59,208 bases of DNA, from NCBI GenBank assembly GCA_016124255.1, contig WGOB01000026.1, positions 1 through 59,208 on the forward strand, in the 5' to 3' direction. This DNA comes from Alphaproteobacteria bacterium. Lineage in GTDB: Bacteria > Pseudomonadota > Alphaproteobacteria > Caulobacterales > Aquidulcibacteraceae. Position numbers and translations under genes: made by a program. The notes beneath the pieces were generated by a model. That model was given only the letters and a program-made list of their open reading frames with translations. It was not told the origin of the DNA and searched no databases. Shown here one piece after another: positions 44,797 to 54,192 of this stretch. Positions within the stretch are counted from its first letter, which is position 1. Every line of letters starts with the position of its first letter.

Positions 44797-44894
44797 ACGG
44801 ACCTCCGCCGATGGCGAAGGCGTCGGGCCCGGCTCGCCCGACGCCTCCTCGTTCTTCTTCCTGCGCCCCAACAACCACCGGAACATGGGAGCGC

Positions 44895-47165
44895 TCAGAA
44901 TCTCCGCGTCAGCTCAAGGCCCCACCGCATCGGTTGGGCCGTGAACAGGAAGCCGCCGGGAGAATACTCGGTGTTGTATTCCTGATCGAACAGGTTCTTC
45001 GACCAAGCCGTGATCGACCAGTCCGCATTCCGCGCGGTCAGGCGCAGATCGACGAGATCGACGGGATCGCGCTCGATCGGGAACGCGTCAAGCACGAGGC
45101 CCGGCGCGCTGAACGGGATCGTGAACACGGTGTCGCCGATGCGGTTGTAATCCACGCGGACGATGCCGTCCCAATCCGCGCCGAGCGGCACGGTGTATTG
45201 CGCGCCGAGGTTCAGCGTGTAGTCCGACACCAGCGGCGCCTTGGCGCCGATCACGACCGGATCGGGGAATTCCGTGATCTCGCTGTCGGTGTAGCCGAAG
45301 CCGGCGTTGACCATCAGATTGTCGGTCAGCCGCGCGTTGAGCTCCAGATCGAAGCCCTGGAATTCCACCTCGTCGATATTGCCCAGGTTCTGCGTCGAGT
45401 TCGCCGCGAGGAAGACGAAATAATACGTACCCTGCGCGCGGGTGTGATAGGCGCTCGCGCTGAAATTGGCGCGCCCGCCGAGGAACGTGCTCTTCAGCCC
45501 GATCTCGAAGGTGTCCGCGGTTTCCTGGTCGAACAGATCGCCGACGCCGAAGAAGCCGTTGGCCGCGGCCGTCGCGCCGACGCCGGTCTGGTTGAAGCCG
45601 CCGCTGCGGAAGCCGCGGCTGTAGCTGCCATAGACGTTGAGATCGTCGCTCACTTCGTAGCGCAAAATGACCTGCGGCTGCCAATCGTCCCAGGTCTCTT
45701 CACGCACCTGGCCGGTGGTCGCTGCGATGGCTTGGCGGCCGGTGACGGGATTGGCGTCGAGGAATTCCTGCGGCGTCTCGGTGGTGTTCTCCCGCTTGTC
45801 GCGGTCGTAGCGGACGTTGAGCGAGAGTTCGAGTTGCTCGGTGAGGCTCGTCGAGGTTGCCAGATAGGCCGCCCAGGCGAATTGCTCCTGCGAGTCCGCG
45901 AGGAAGCTGATCTGCGCACGCGGATCGAACGACACCGTGCCGAATTGCGGGTTCGGCGTGCGGAAGATCGGCAGCACGCCCTCGTCGGCGGCGTCGAACA
46001 TGTTCCCGGTGGAGATGAAGCGGTCGGTTGAGAAGAATTGCGCACCCGCGATCCAGCGGAAACGTCGTTCCGACGGCGAGGTGAAGCGGAATTCCTGGGT
46101 CACGGTGTCGACGTCGAGGAATTGGCTCTGGTTGAAGTCGAACCCAACGCGGCTCGCGCCGAACGGATCGAACGGATAGCCGTCCCCGGTCAGGATCTCC
46201 TCGACGCTGTTGTATCCTGTGATCGAGGTGAACGTCCCGTAGTCGGTTTCGTAGGTGAGCTTCAAAGCGGCGTCGTAGATGTCGCGCTCATTCGTGCCGG
46301 AATTGTTGAGGTTGATTTCGCGATCCGTGTAGTTCGGATTGTTGAAGTTCGGGTCGCCGAAATCCGGCACGACATAATAGAGCGCGCGCGTATCGAGGAT
46401 GTCGGCCGCGAAGCGCAGGTCGACTGCGAAATTCGCAGTGGGCTCGTAGAGGAAGGAGAGCCGTGCGTTCAGGTTCTCCACCGGATCGACGTCGCGGGCG
46501 GCCGAGGCGTCGGTCGTATTGACGTTCTCCAGGTGCCCTTCGGTGTCGAAATAGGAGAGCGCGCCGCGCATCCAGAAATTCTCGGCGAGCGGCGCAGTGA
46601 ACGCGCCCTGCAGCTCGTAGCCGGGGCCGGACTCGTACCCGGCGCTGAACCGGCCCTCGAATTCGTTGGTCGGGCGCTGCGTGGTGATCAGGATCGCGCC
46701 GCCGATGGCGTTGCGCCCGTAGAGCGCCCCTTGCGGACCCTTCACGACTTCGATCTGCGCGATGTCGATCAGTTCCTGGTTGAACTGCGCCGGCTGCGTC
46801 ATCGGCACGCCGTCGACCACGATCGCCGCGGACGGCTCGGAATTGCGCGCCTGCGAGATGCCGCGGATGACGAGGAAGCTTGTGCCGGCGTTCTGCGTCT
46901 CCACGAAGGTGACGTTAGGCACCTGGGCGATGAAGTCGGCAGGGCGCTCAATGCCGCGCGCTTCGATCGCGGCGGCGTTGAACGCGGTGACCTGCGCCGG
47001 GACGTCCTGCAGCTCTTCCGAGCGCTGACGCGCGGTGACCACGATGGTGTCGGACTCGGTTGCGGCGTCCTCCATGGACTGCGCCTGCGCGATGGTCGGC
47101 GCCGCCAACGCCGCCAGCGCCGAGACGCCGACGAGCCCGAGAATTCCTCTGAACGATGCGGCCAT
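44895..47165 (-). CDS. TonB-dependent receptor
   Basis: 756 residues from ATG 47165, chosen because GGGGAGG lies just upstream. A signal peptide ([14 protein letters not shown]) is followed by a TonB-box-like [10 protein letters not shown], the plug ([56 protein letters not shown]) and a ~20-strand barrel ending with aromatic residues ...LTRRF. It imports a large or scarce ligand across the outer membrane using TonB energy. The operator-like element ~120-155 bases upstream links it to the IclR regulon, so the ligand may be the carbon source handled by the CoA-transferase and lyase. Confidence 0.92.
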   Translation of the reverse strand: MAASFRGILGLVGVSALAALAAPTIAQAQSMEDAATESDTIVVTARQRSEELQDVPAQVTAFNAAAIEARGIERPADFIAQVPNVTFVETQNAGTSFLVIRGISQARNSEPSAAIVVDGVPMTQPAQFNQELIDIAQIEVVKGPQGALYGRNAIGGAILITTQRPTNEFEGRFSAGYESGPGYELQGAFTAPLAENFWMRGALSYFDTEGHLENVNTTDASAARDVDPVENLNARLSFLYEPTANFAVDLRFAADILDTRALYYVVPDFGDPNFNNPNYTDREINLNNSGTNERDIYDAALKLTYETDYGTFTSITGYNSVEEILTGDGYPFDPFGASRVGFDFNQSQFLDVDTVTQEFRFTSPSERRFRWIAGAQFFSTDRFISTGNMFDAADEGVLPIFRTPNPQFGTVSFDPRAQISFLADSQEQFAWAAYLATSTSLTEQLELSLNVRYDRDKRENTTETPQEFLDANPVTGRQAIAATTGQVREETWDDWQPQVILRYEVSDDLNVYGSYSRGFRSGGFNQTGVGATAAANGFFGVGDLFDQETADTFEIGLKSTFLGGRANFSASAYHTRAQGTYYFVFLAANSTQNLGNIDEVEFQGFDLELNARLTDNLMVNAGFGYTDSEITEFPDPVVIGAKAPLVSDYTLNLGAQYTVPLGADWDGIVRVDYNRIGDTVFTIPFSAPGLVLDAFPIERDPVDLVDLRLTARNADWSITAWSKNLFDQEYNTEYSPGGFLFTAQPMRWGLELTRRF

Positions 47166-47285
47166 GAGTTCCTCCCCTCGCACGCGCCCTCCGCGCGCGC
47201 CGCGACCCGGTCAGGGACGCGCGCGCTCGGCCGATAGCCGGAGCGCACGACGCCTCTCTGCCAGGTTATGGTTTCCAGCCTATTT

Positions 47286-47320
47286 ATTCGAAATACGAAG
47301 TCAAGTTCGATATTCGAAAA
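47286..47320. promoter_or_regulatory. Putative IclR-family operator, copy 1
   Basis: Two TTCG-N5-CGAA palindromes (TTCGAAATACGAA and TTCGATATTCGAA) whose starts are 19 bases apart. It is 29/35 identical to 49493-49527. It overlaps the last codons of the IclR gene and lies upstream of the TonB receptor. The minus strand shows TTGACT as a possible -35; the -10 is unclear. Confidence 0.65.
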
Positions 47321-48134
47321 AAAGTGAACCCGTCAGCGCGTGCGCCAGATAGGGGCTCTTGAGCAACGCGGCCTGGATGTCGCGCGCCGCCTGGCGCAAG
47401 AGCGGCGCCCGGGCGGCGGCGAGGTCGGACCGCGAAATCCGCGCCGTCGTGGTCGAGCAATTGATCGCGCAGGTGACGCGGCGATCCTTGTCGAACACCG
47501 GCGCGGCGACCGAGACGATGCCGAAATCCAGCTCGTCCTGCGCCGAGGCGAAGCCGTTGGCGCGGGTCTCCGCGAGGCAGGCGCGCAGCGCGGCTGGATC
47601 GACGATCGTGTGCGGCGTGAACCGCGTCAGCGCGGCGCTGCGCAGATAGGTTTCTATCGCGTCCTCCGGCTGGAACGCGAGCAGCACCTTGCCGAGGGAG
47701 GTGGCGTGGATCGGAAACCGCGTGCCGACATTGGCGCTCAGCCGGATCGGCCGGGTGGTGGAGACGTGCGCGACATAGAGGATGTCGTGCCCCGACAGCA
47801 CCGCCATCGAGGAGGAATCGCCGGTCTCGTCGCGCAGATATTGCAGCGCCGGCAGCGCAACCGTCTCCAGATTCATCGACGACATGAACGCCGAGCCGAA
47901 CACCAGCACTTCGGGCCGCAGCAGGAAGCGGCGTCCATGCTTGGCCACATACCCGAGCTGCACGAGCGTGTTCAGGCATCGCCGCGCAACGGCCGGGCTG
48001 AGGTCGGTGACCGCCGCCACTTCGCTCAGCGACATCTCCGGCCGATTTTGATCGAACGCGCGCAGCACGGCGAGGCCGCGCTCCAGCGTGGAGAGGAATT
48101 CGGGGTCCTTGTCCGCTTTTGCCGACGCATCCAT
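47301..48134 (-). CDS. IclR-family transcriptional regulator (PcaR/PcaU-like)
   Basis: 277 residues from ATG 48134 (MDASAKADKDPEF). The helix-turn-helix is MSLSEVAAVTDLSPAVARRCLNTLVQLGYV, followed by the IclR effector domain (ILYVAHVSTTRPIRLSANVGTRFPIHATSLGKVLLA). FLSTLERGLAVLRAFDQ is typical of PcaR/PcaU/PobR members that respond to aromatic or beta-ketoadipate-type acids, so the effector may be an aromatic or dicarboxylic acid (inference). The frame stays open up to 48248 but that part overlaps the CaiB stop and looks unlike the family. Lies 55 bases after the CaiB gene on the same strand. Confidence 0.85.
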   Translation of the reverse strand: MDASAKADKDPEFLSTLERGLAVLRAFDQNRPEMSLSEVAAVTDLSPAVARRCLNTLVQLGYVAKHGRRFLLRPEVLVFGSAFMSSMNLETVALPALQYLRDETGDSSSMAVLSGHDILYVAHVSTTRPIRLSANVGTRFPIHATSLGKVLLAFQPEDAIETYLRSAALTRFTPHTIVDPAALRACLAETRANGFASAQDELDFGIVSVAAPVFDKDRRVTCAINCSTTTARISRSDLAAARAPLLRQAARDIQAALLKSPYLAHALTGSLFFEYRT

Positions 48135-48189
48135 GAGCCGTCCGCCGCCGGCCTGAGGGCGCGCCGCGGGTGCGGCCGCATCAGCCGGC

Positions 48190-49338
48190 TTACTCAGCGG
48201 CGCTGATTTGGCGTGGCGCGTCAAGAATGTCGTCATTGTGTTCGCCAAGGACGGGCGGAGGACGCACGCTTGTCGCGCGCGCGCCGTCGAAGCTGAGCGG
48301 GGAGCGGATGGTGCGGAAGGCCCCCATTTGCGGATGCTCAGCCTCCACCGCGATCTTCAAGTGTTTGGCCTGTGCGCTGTCGAGCACGTCAGCGGGTGTG
48401 TTGACGGGCGAATGCGGCACTTCCAGGCGCCGCAATGTCTCGCACCAGTCGGCCAGCGGCCTCTGTTTGAAGATCGGCGCGAGATGCGCGCGCACGTCTT
48501 CGTAGTGCGCGATGCGGGCCGCGCGATCGGCGAATTCCGGCCGGTTGAGCATGTCCGGCTGACCGACCGCTTGCGCGAGATTCTCCCAGAATTTCGGCGG
48601 CGAGGACATGTGCAGCGCGATCCAGGCGCCGTCGGCGCATTCAAACACGTAGGATTGCGAGACGTGGGGCCGGCTGAACGGCCCCATCTCTTCGCCCGCG
48701 GAGAGGAAGTGCGTGAAATCGTCGAGGTTGAAATGGCACATCGCCTCGAACATCGACGTCTCGACGAGACGCCCGCGGCCGGTGCTGGCGCGCTCATGCA
48801 GGGCGCCGAGCACGCCGAGCGCGCCATAGAAGCCCGTGATCGCGTCCGCGATGGCGGGGCCCACCACGCGCGGGTTCTTCGGATTGAGCAGAAGGCGTAG
48901 AAACCCGCCCGCCGCCTGTGCGACCGTATCGAAAGCGGGACGATCGCGGTCCGGCCCGTCGCCGCCGAAGCCCGAGATCGAACAATAGACGAGCGCCGGA
49001 TTGACCGCCTGCAGCCGCTTGGCGCCGACACTGAGTTTTTCAGCCACGCCGGGGCGGAAGTTCTGGATGAAGACGTCCGCGCGCGCGACGAGCGCGTCGA
49101 GTTGGGCCAGATCCGCAGGTTTGCGCGTGTCGAGCGTGACCGAGCGCTTGTTGCGGTTGTAGGTCTGGAAATGCGGGCTGTAGAGGCCGCCTTTAAACGC
49201 GCGGAAGGGGTCCCCTGAGCCGGGCTGCTCGATCTTGATCACGTCTGCGCCCATGTCGGCCAGCAGCATGCCGGCGGCCGGCCCGGTGATGAACGTGCCC
49301 ATCTCCAGGACCGTGATGTCTTTGAGCACGTTGGCCAT
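48190..49338 (-). CDS. CaiB/BaiF family III CoA-transferase
   Basis: 382 residues from ATG 49338 (GGAAGG upstream). The N-terminus is LKDITVLEMGTFITGPAAGMLLADMGADVIKIEQPG; NRNKRSVTLD, SGFGGDGPDRDRPAFDTVAQAAGG and GRGRLVETSMFEA follow. Activates a carboxylic acid by CoA exchange. Being divergent from a citryl-CoA-lyase-like gene through one shared operator-promoter region, its acid is probably a hydroxy-dicarboxylate or -tricarboxylate to be cleaved by that lyase (inference). Confidence 0.87.
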   Translation of the reverse strand: MANVLKDITVLEMGTFITGPAAGMLLADMGADVIKIEQPGSGDPFRAFKGGLYSPHFQTYNRNKRSVTLDTRKPADLAQLDALVARADVFIQNFRPGVAEKLSVGAKRLQAVNPALVYCSISGFGGDGPDRDRPAFDTVAQAAGGFLRLLLNPKNPRVVGPAIADAITGFYGALGVLGALHERASTGRGRLVETSMFEAMCHFNLDDFTHFLSAGEEMGPFSRPHVSQSYVFECADGAWIALHMSSPPKFWENLAQAVGQPDMLNRPEFADRAARIAHYEDVRAHLAPIFKQRPLADWCETLRRLEVPHSPVNTPADVLDSAQAKHLKIAVEAEHPQMGAFRTIRSPLSFDGARATSVRPPPVLGEHNDDILDAPRQISAAE

Positions 49339-49474
49339 GGAGCCTTCCAGGGTTCGGGCGGGCGACGCTTTGGGATCCGCCCGCGGGTGCTGTACTTTAA
49401 CCCGACGCCGTCGCGGACGGCGCTCCGCCGATCCGGCGGCGCGGATGTGCGGCGCGGAGCAGATCGGCTTCGCC

Positions 49475-49503
49475 TTGACCATCTTATAGAAAATTCGCAT
49501 AAC
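49475..49503 (+). promoter_or_regulatory. Putative sigma-70-type promoter toward citryl-CoA lyase-like gene
   Basis: TTGACC (49475-49480), a 17-base spacer and CATAAC (49498-49503). The -10 overlaps the putative IclR operator. Assigned by hexamer match only. Confidence 0.4.
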
Positions 49504-49511
49504 GAAGACAA
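49483..49511 (-). promoter_or_regulatory. Putative sigma-70-type promoter toward CaiB gene
   Basis: On the minus strand TTGTCT (49511-49506), a 17-base spacer and TATAAG (49488-49483). It overlaps both the opposite-strand promoter and the operator, so a bound regulator would control both directions. Confidence 0.45.
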
Positions 49512-49527
49512 CTTCGAAATTCGAAAA
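49493..49527. promoter_or_regulatory. Putative IclR-family operator, copy 2
   Basis: Same architecture as 47286-47320: two TTCG-N5-CGAA palindromes (TTCGCATAACGAA and TTCGAAATTCGAA) 19 bases apart, with 29 of 35 bases identical. It sits in the 298-base divergent region between the CoA-transferase and lyase genes. Confidence 0.7.
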
Positions 49528-49636
49528 TCTGCGCTGTCGGTCATGAAGGCGTGGAGCGGTCGGGGTCCCGGCGACGAGGGTCGGCGTCGCACATGTCACG
49601 ATCATGGCCGAGAATCCGGTCCCAGGGAGGGCGCCC

Positions 49637-50425
49637 ATGCGCATCGGCAAGCAGGATCAGCCCTTCAGCGCCATTTCGACGTCGGACGCCGCGCGCATCG
49701 TCGTGCGCGGCAAGGATCTCTGCGCCGACGTGATCGGAAAAACCGACTTCACCTCGTACTTCTGGTTTCTCGTCACCGGCCGGGAGCCGAGCGCGACGCA
49801 GAAATTCTTCGCCGACGCCGTGCTCACCGCGATCGCCGAACACGGGCTTGTGCCCAGCGTCGTGGCCGCGCGCATGACCATCGCCGCCGCGCCGGAAGCG
49901 TTTCAAGGCGCGGTGGCGGCCGGGCTGTCGGGCTGCGGCTCGGTGGTCCTGGGCAGCGCCGAGGCGGCCGGCCAATTCCTCGCCCAATGCCTCGCCGACG
50001 CCAAATCCCGCGCGGTCCCCGACGCCGAGGCGGCGAATGCGGCGGCGGCGGCGCTGCGCGCGGAGAAGAAGGCGATCCCTGGCTTTGGCCACCCGCTTCA
50101 CGACCAGGGCGATCCGCGGGCGAACCTCTTGCTCAAGCTGGCCGAGGAGAAGGGCGTCGTCGGCCCGCATATTGGCATGCTTTACGCCGTGCGCGATGCA
50201 TTGCCGGCCGCGCTCGGACGCGCCCTGCCGATCAATGTGAACGGCGCAATCCCCGCGGTGATGCTCGACGTCGGCTTCCCGCTGGCCGCGCTCAAGGGCG
50301 TCTCGCTGCTGGCGCGCACTGCAAGTCTGATCGGGCACCTGCAGGAGGAAAGCGAACGGCCGATCGGATTCATCCTGTCCGGCGCCGCGGCGGCTGCTAT
50401 CTCGTATGACGGACCTGAATCCTGA
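49637..50425 (+). CDS. Citryl-CoA lyase-like protein (citrate synthase superfamily)
   Basis: 262 residues from ATG 49637, which has GGGAGGG six bases upstream (ATG 49604 does not). It has the citrate-synthase-fold half seen in citryl-CoA lyases and the ATP-citrate-lyase C-terminus: GKTDFTSYFWFLVTGREPS, SVVLGSAEAAGQF, and IPGFGHPLHDQGDPR with the active-site His. NVNGAIPAVMLDVGFP carries another family signature. Such enzymes split a citryl-type CoA ester into acetyl-CoA and a keto acid. Followed by the MetE-like gene with 22 bases between. Confidence 0.78.
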   Translation: MRIGKQDQPFSAISTSDAARIVVRGKDLCADVIGKTDFTSYFWFLVTGREPSATQKFFADAVLTAIAEHGLVPSVVAARMTIAAAPEAFQGAVAAGLSGCGSVVLGSAEAAGQFLAQCLADAKSRAVPDAEAANAAAAALRAEKKAIPGFGHPLHDQGDPRANLLLKLAEEKGVVGPHIGMLYAVRDALPAALGRALPINVNGAIPAVMLDVGFPLAALKGVSLLARTASLIGHLQEESERPIGFILSGAAAAAISYDGPES

Positions 50426-50447
50426 ACGCCCGAACGGGAGGACGAAC

Positions 50448-51467
50448 ATGCTGCTGCCGACGTCGCTGGTCGGATCCTATCCGCAACCGGACTGGCTGAT
50501 CGACCGCGAAAGCCTCGCCAAGCGCTTCCCGCCGCGCGTGCGGGCGCGCGAGCTGTGGCGCGTGGCGCCGGACTGGCTCGAACAGGCGCAGGACGATGCG
50601 ACGCTGCTGGCGATCCGCGATCAGGAGCGCGCCGGGCTCGACATCATCACCGACGGCGAGATGCGCCGCGAAAGCTATTCCAACCGCTTCGCCAATGCGC
50701 TCGACGGCATCGATCTCGATAATCCCGGCACCGCGCTCGATCGCTCGGGTCATCCCAATCCAGTGCCGCGCGTCGTCGGCAAGATCCGGCGCCGGCACGC
50801 GGTGGAGACGCGCGATGTCGCGTTCCTGCGCGCCAACACCGACCGCAAGATCAAGATCACTGCGCCCGGCCCATTCACGATGGCGCAGCAGGCGCAGAAC
50901 GATTTCTACGCCAGCGAACGCGAGATGGCGCTCGACTACGCCGCGGCTGTCAACGCAGAGATCAAGGATCTCTTCGCCGCCGGCGCCGATTATGTGCAGA
51001 TCGACGAACCGTATATGCAGGCGCGCCCGGACAAGGCGCGCGAGTACGGCCTGGAGGCGCTGAACGCCGCGCTCGACGGCGTGAAGGGCGAAACCGCCGT
51101 GCACATCTGCTTCGGCTACGCCGCGATCATCCACGAGCGCCCGGCGGGCTATTCGTTCCTGCCGGAACTTGCGGGCGCCAATGTCGCGCAGATTTCGATC
51201 GAGACGGCGCAATCCAATCTTGACACGTCCGTGCTTGAAAGCCTGCGCGGCAAGAAGATCATCCTTGGCGTGATCGATCTCTCCACGAACGAGGTGGAGA
51301 CGGCCGAGACGGTCGCTGCGCGCATCACCCGCGCGCTCGATCATGTCGACGCTGAGAACGTCATCGTCGCGCCCGATTGCGGGATGAAATACCTGCCGCG
51401 CGCGGTCGCGTTCGGGAAGATGAAGGCGATGGCGGATGGCGCGGCGATGGTCCGCGCGCGCCTGTAA
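50448..51467 (+). CDS. MetE-C-terminal-like methyltransferase-family protein
   Basis: 339 residues from ATG 50448 (GGGAGGA six bases upstream). LLPTSLVGSYPQPDWL, GLDIITDGEMRRESY, VQIDEPYMQ, VHICFGYA and VIVAPDCGMKYLP follow the MetE-C barrel, with the C-terminal zinc Cys in PDCGM. It is a paralogue of 41564-42706. Same transcript as the lyase. Probably handles a thiol adduct or methyl group in the same pathway, not methionine synthesis (inference). Confidence 0.8.
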   Translation: MLLPTSLVGSYPQPDWLIDRESLAKRFPPRVRARELWRVAPDWLEQAQDDATLLAIRDQERAGLDIITDGEMRRESYSNRFANALDGIDLDNPGTALDRSGHPNPVPRVVGKIRRRHAVETRDVAFLRANTDRKIKITAPGPFTMAQQAQNDFYASEREMALDYAAAVNAEIKDLFAAGADYVQIDEPYMQARPDKAREYGLEALNAALDGVKGETAVHICFGYAAIIHERPAGYSFLPELAGANVAQISIETAQSNLDTSVLESLRGKKIILGVIDLSTNEVETAETVAARITRALDHVDAENVIVAPDCGMKYLPRAVAFGKMKAMADGAAMVRARL

Positions 51468-51521
51468 CCGCGGCGGTCGACTTGCCCGGCCGCGGGCCGG
51501 CTCGTACATCGAAGCGCACGC

Positions 51522-51594
51522 GCCGCCATAGCTCAGCTGGTAGAGCACCTGATTTGTAATCAGGGGGTCGGGGGTTCGAGTCCCTCTGGCGGCA
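51522..51594 (+). tRNA. tRNA-Thr (TGT)
   Basis: 73 nt. Acceptor GCCGCCA/TGGCGGC, anticodon loop TTTGTAA gives TGT, T arm GGGTTCGAGTCCC, discriminator A. CCA is not encoded (the next bases are CCG). The following 267 bases to 51861 show no gene that I can support. Confidence 0.97.
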
Positions 51595-51861
51595 CCGCGT
51601 TGTTGCTCTTCGACACGCGGCGTGACTCGCGGCGACGGCGTCTGGCGCGTGAGCCTCTTGAAGGCATGACGGCTGTCACGTCCGGAAGGTGCTGCGCCGG
51701 GCAGGTTGGGCGGCAGCGGACGGGTCGCGTTCGCGGGCCGGTTCGTCTAAGACGGCTTAACGGTAAGAGAAATCAACGGCGACCGCGGCCGAACGCGGCG
51801 GTTGCACGATCGGCTGTCACGGCTGCGCGCCCGGCAGCGCGTCTAGAAATGGGGCGTCGCC

Positions 51862-53346
51862 ATGAGCTTCTGGGATGGGCTGTTCAGCGTGCTGTTCGGG
51901 CGGCGCGCACAGACGGGACCGAAGCCGGACAAGCCCAGCGCCCCGCCGCCGGCGCCGCCGCCTGCGCCGCCCCCGGCGAGCCCTCCGCCTGCTCCCCCGC
52001 CGGTGCCGCCGCCGCCAGTGTCGCCGCCGCCCGTAAGCCCGCCGCCGGCCAGTCCGCCTGCGCCGCCGCCGGTGAACCCACCGCCTCCGCCGCCGGCGAG
52101 CCCGCCGCCGCCCTTGTCGTCCGCGCCGCCGGCCGAATTCTCGCTGGACGGCCTGCGCGCCGCCGACGCTGCGAAATTGTCGCCGTCGCAGCTGGAAGCG
52201 CTCGCCGCCAGCTTGGGCGTGGAGCCTGCAGCGGTGCGCGCCGTGGTCCAGGTCGAGAGCGCGGGAGCGGGCTTCGCCAGCGACGGCAAGCCGCTCATTC
52301 TGTTTGAACCGGCGTGGTTCTCGGAGCTGACCGGGGGGCGCTTCGACGCCACCAATCCGAATGTTTCGAAGACCGTGGTTCGCTCAAGCGATCTCGGCCG
52401 CACCCAGGCCGAGCGTTGGGCCAAGGTTGCTGAAGCGTACGGGCTTGCGCCAGCCGAGGCCCTGGGCGCGACAAGCTTCGGCGCGTTCCAGACGCCGGGA
52501 CGCTATTTCGCGCAATGCGGATACATGTCGGTGTTCGATTTCGCCGCCGACATCGCGCACTCGGAAGCGCGTCAGCTCGCGGCGTTCGAACGCTACTTGC
52601 GCGCGGAAGGTTTGACGGACGAATTGGAGCGCAAGGATTGGCCCGCGTTCGCCCGCGCCTATGAGGGCGAAGCGGGATCGGGCGTCTACGCGACCGCGCT
52701 CGCCAACGCTTACGCCGCGATCGTGCAGCGCGAACAGAGCGCGACCCTGATTGATCGCTTGGTCGCCGAGACGACGGCGCCGCTGAACGCCAGCGATTTC
52801 GCCGCCGCCGCGCAGCGCCTTGGCTGCGAACCGGCGGTGGTGCAGGCGGTCGTGCAGGTGGAAAGCGGACCGGCCGGCGCCTTCGGACCCGATGGACGCC
52901 CGATCATTCTTTATGAGCCGCACATCTTTTCGCGGCGCACCAGCCGGCGCTTCGACGCGTCGCATCCGAGCATTTCCTATCCGACGTGGGACAGGACGAA
53001 ATATCCGCGCACGCAGGGCGAACGCTGGGATCAACTCAAGCAGGCGTTCGCGCTCGATCCTGAAAACGCGCTGGCGTCTGCGAGCTACGGGCTCTTCCAG
53101 ATCATGGGCTTCAACCACCAGCTCTGCGGCTTCCCGAACGCGACGGCGTTCGTGACCGACATGGCGAAATCGCAGGTGCGCCAGCTGGCGGCGTTCGAAG
53201 CGTTCGTACGCTCGAACAATCTGGTCGACGAGATGCAGCGCAAGGATTGGGAAGGCTTCGCCCGCGGCTACAACGGCTCCGGCCAGGTGGAGCGCTATGG
53301 GCGCCTGCTGCGCGAAGCGTACGAGCGGCTGACGGCGACGAGCTGA
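51862..53346 (+). CDS. Tandem-domain muramidase (two DUF3380/N-acetylmuramidase domains) with proline-rich linker
   Basis: 494 residues. A short amphipathic start (MSFWDGLFSVLFGRR) leads into ~65 residues of Pro/Ala/Ser repeats, then two N-acetylmuramidase domains. Domain 1: VVQVESAGAGFASDGKPLILFEP to AFARAYEG; domain 2: [28 protein letters not shown] to GFARGYNGSG. Each has the VES glutamate and the ILxEP motif. Domain 2 is closer to the family consensus (ALASASYGLFQIMGFNH); in domain 1 YNG is EGE-like, so it may be weaker. Phage endolysins use this domain, but no phage genes are adjacent. No classical signal peptide. Confidence 0.8.
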   Translation: MSFWDGLFSVLFGRRAQTGPKPDKPSAPPPAPPPAPPPASPPPAPPPVPPPPVSPPPVSPPPASPPAPPPVNPPPPPPASPPPPLSSAPPAEFSLDGLRAADAAKLSPSQLEALAASLGVEPAAVRAVVQVESAGAGFASDGKPLILFEPAWFSELTGGRFDATNPNVSKTVVRSSDLGRTQAERWAKVAEAYGLAPAEALGATSFGAFQTPGRYFAQCGYMSVFDFAADIAHSEARQLAAFERYLRAEGLTDELERKDWPAFARAYEGEAGSGVYATALANAYAAIVQREQSATLIDRLVAETTAPLNASDFAAAAQRLGCEPAVVQAVVQVESGPAGAFGPDGRPIILYEPHIFSRRTSRRFDASHPSISYPTWDRTKYPRTQGERWDQLKQAFALDPENALASASYGLFQIMGFNHQLCGFPNATAFVTDMAKSQVRQLAAFEAFVRSNNLVDEMQRKDWEGFARGYNGSGQVERYGRLLREAYERLTATS

Positions 53347-53360
53347 AGCGGGGGCGGGCG

Positions 53361-54146
53361 ATGGGGTTCTTCGATTGGCTGATGCGCGTGCTGTTCGGGT
53401 CCAAGCGCGGCGAAAAAGAGACGCGCAACGAAGCGCCGCCGTCGCCGCCGCCGCCCCCGCCAAGCGCGCCCCCGCCGCCCCCGCCGCCGGTCAGTCCGCC
53501 GCCGGCCAGTCCGCCGCCGCCCCCGCCGCCGGCGGGAAACTTCATCGACACTCTGGTGGCGCAATCGCGCGCAGGGCTCGTGCGCGCCGATTTCGAAGCC
53601 GCAGCCCAGCGGCTCAATTGCGAATGGCAGGCGGTGGCGGCCGTGGCGGAAGTGGAGTCCGGATCGCTCGGCGCCTTCGGGCCGGACGGACGCCCGATCA
53701 TCCTCTACGAACCGCACATCTTTTCCCGCAACACGAGCAGGCGGTTCGACGGTTCGCACCCGCATCTGTCCTATCCGAACTTCGGCGCGCGGCCTTATCC
53801 GCGCACCCAAGCCGAACGCTGGGCGCAAGTGCGCGAAGCGTTCGCGCTGGACGAGGACGCCGCGCTCAAATCCGCGAGCTACGGCAAATTCCAGATCCTC
53901 GGGCAGAACTTCGCCGTGTGCGGCTTCGCCAGCCCGCGCGCGTTCGCGTCGGCGATGGCGGAATCGGAAGCCGGCCAGCTGCGCGCGTTCGAAGGCTTCG
54001 TACGCGGCAACCGACTGGACAACGCGCTGCGCGCGCTTGACTGGCGCGCCTTCGCGCGCGGCTATAACGGTCCCGCCTACGAACAGACGCGCTACCACAT
54101 CAAGATGGAGGAGGCGTACAACCGGCTGAAGGCGGCGGGGGCGTAG
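53361..54146 (+). CDS. Single-domain muramidase (DUF3380) with proline-rich linker
   Basis: 261 residues, starting [17 protein letters not shown], the same kind of N-terminal helix as the preceding gene, then ~35 residues of prolines and one muramidase domain ([31 protein letters not shown] ... [14 protein letters not shown] ... [10 protein letters not shown]). It is a paralogue of domain 2 upstream and lies 14 bases downstream in the same transcript. It should cut the glycan backbone of peptidoglycan. Confidence 0.82.
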   Translation: MGFFDWLMRVLFGSKRGEKETRNEAPPSPPPPPPSAPPPPPPPVSPPPASPPPPPPPAGNFIDTLVAQSRAGLVRADFEAAAQRLNCEWQAVAAVAEVESGSLGAFGPDGRPIILYEPHIFSRNTSRRFDGSHPHLSYPNFGARPYPRTQAERWAQVREAFALDEDAALKSASYGKFQILGQNFAVCGFASPRAFASAMAESEAGQLRAFEGFVRGNRLDNALRALDWRAFARGYNGPAYEQTRYHIKMEEAYNRLKAAGA

Positions 54147-54192
54147 CGCCTGCTTGCGCGGGGGCGTGGTTCGCCCCTACATGCGCCGCTTC

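Noticed and set aside
51640-51760. Possible SRP (4.5S) RNA: GTCCGGAAGG appears after tRNA-Thr
   Set aside because: Only the GGAA tetraloop context matches; the following AAGCAGC half and the long paired arms are missing.
51930-52130. Tandem DNA repeat or CRISPR-like array in the muramidase gene
   Set aside because: The periodicity comes from proline codons (CCG/CCC) in a coding linker; there are no constant repeats and spacers.
51522-54146. Prophage integrated at tRNA-Thr, given two endolysin-type genes
   Set aside because: There is no integrase, portal, terminase, tail gene or duplicated tRNA 3' end; metG follows directly.
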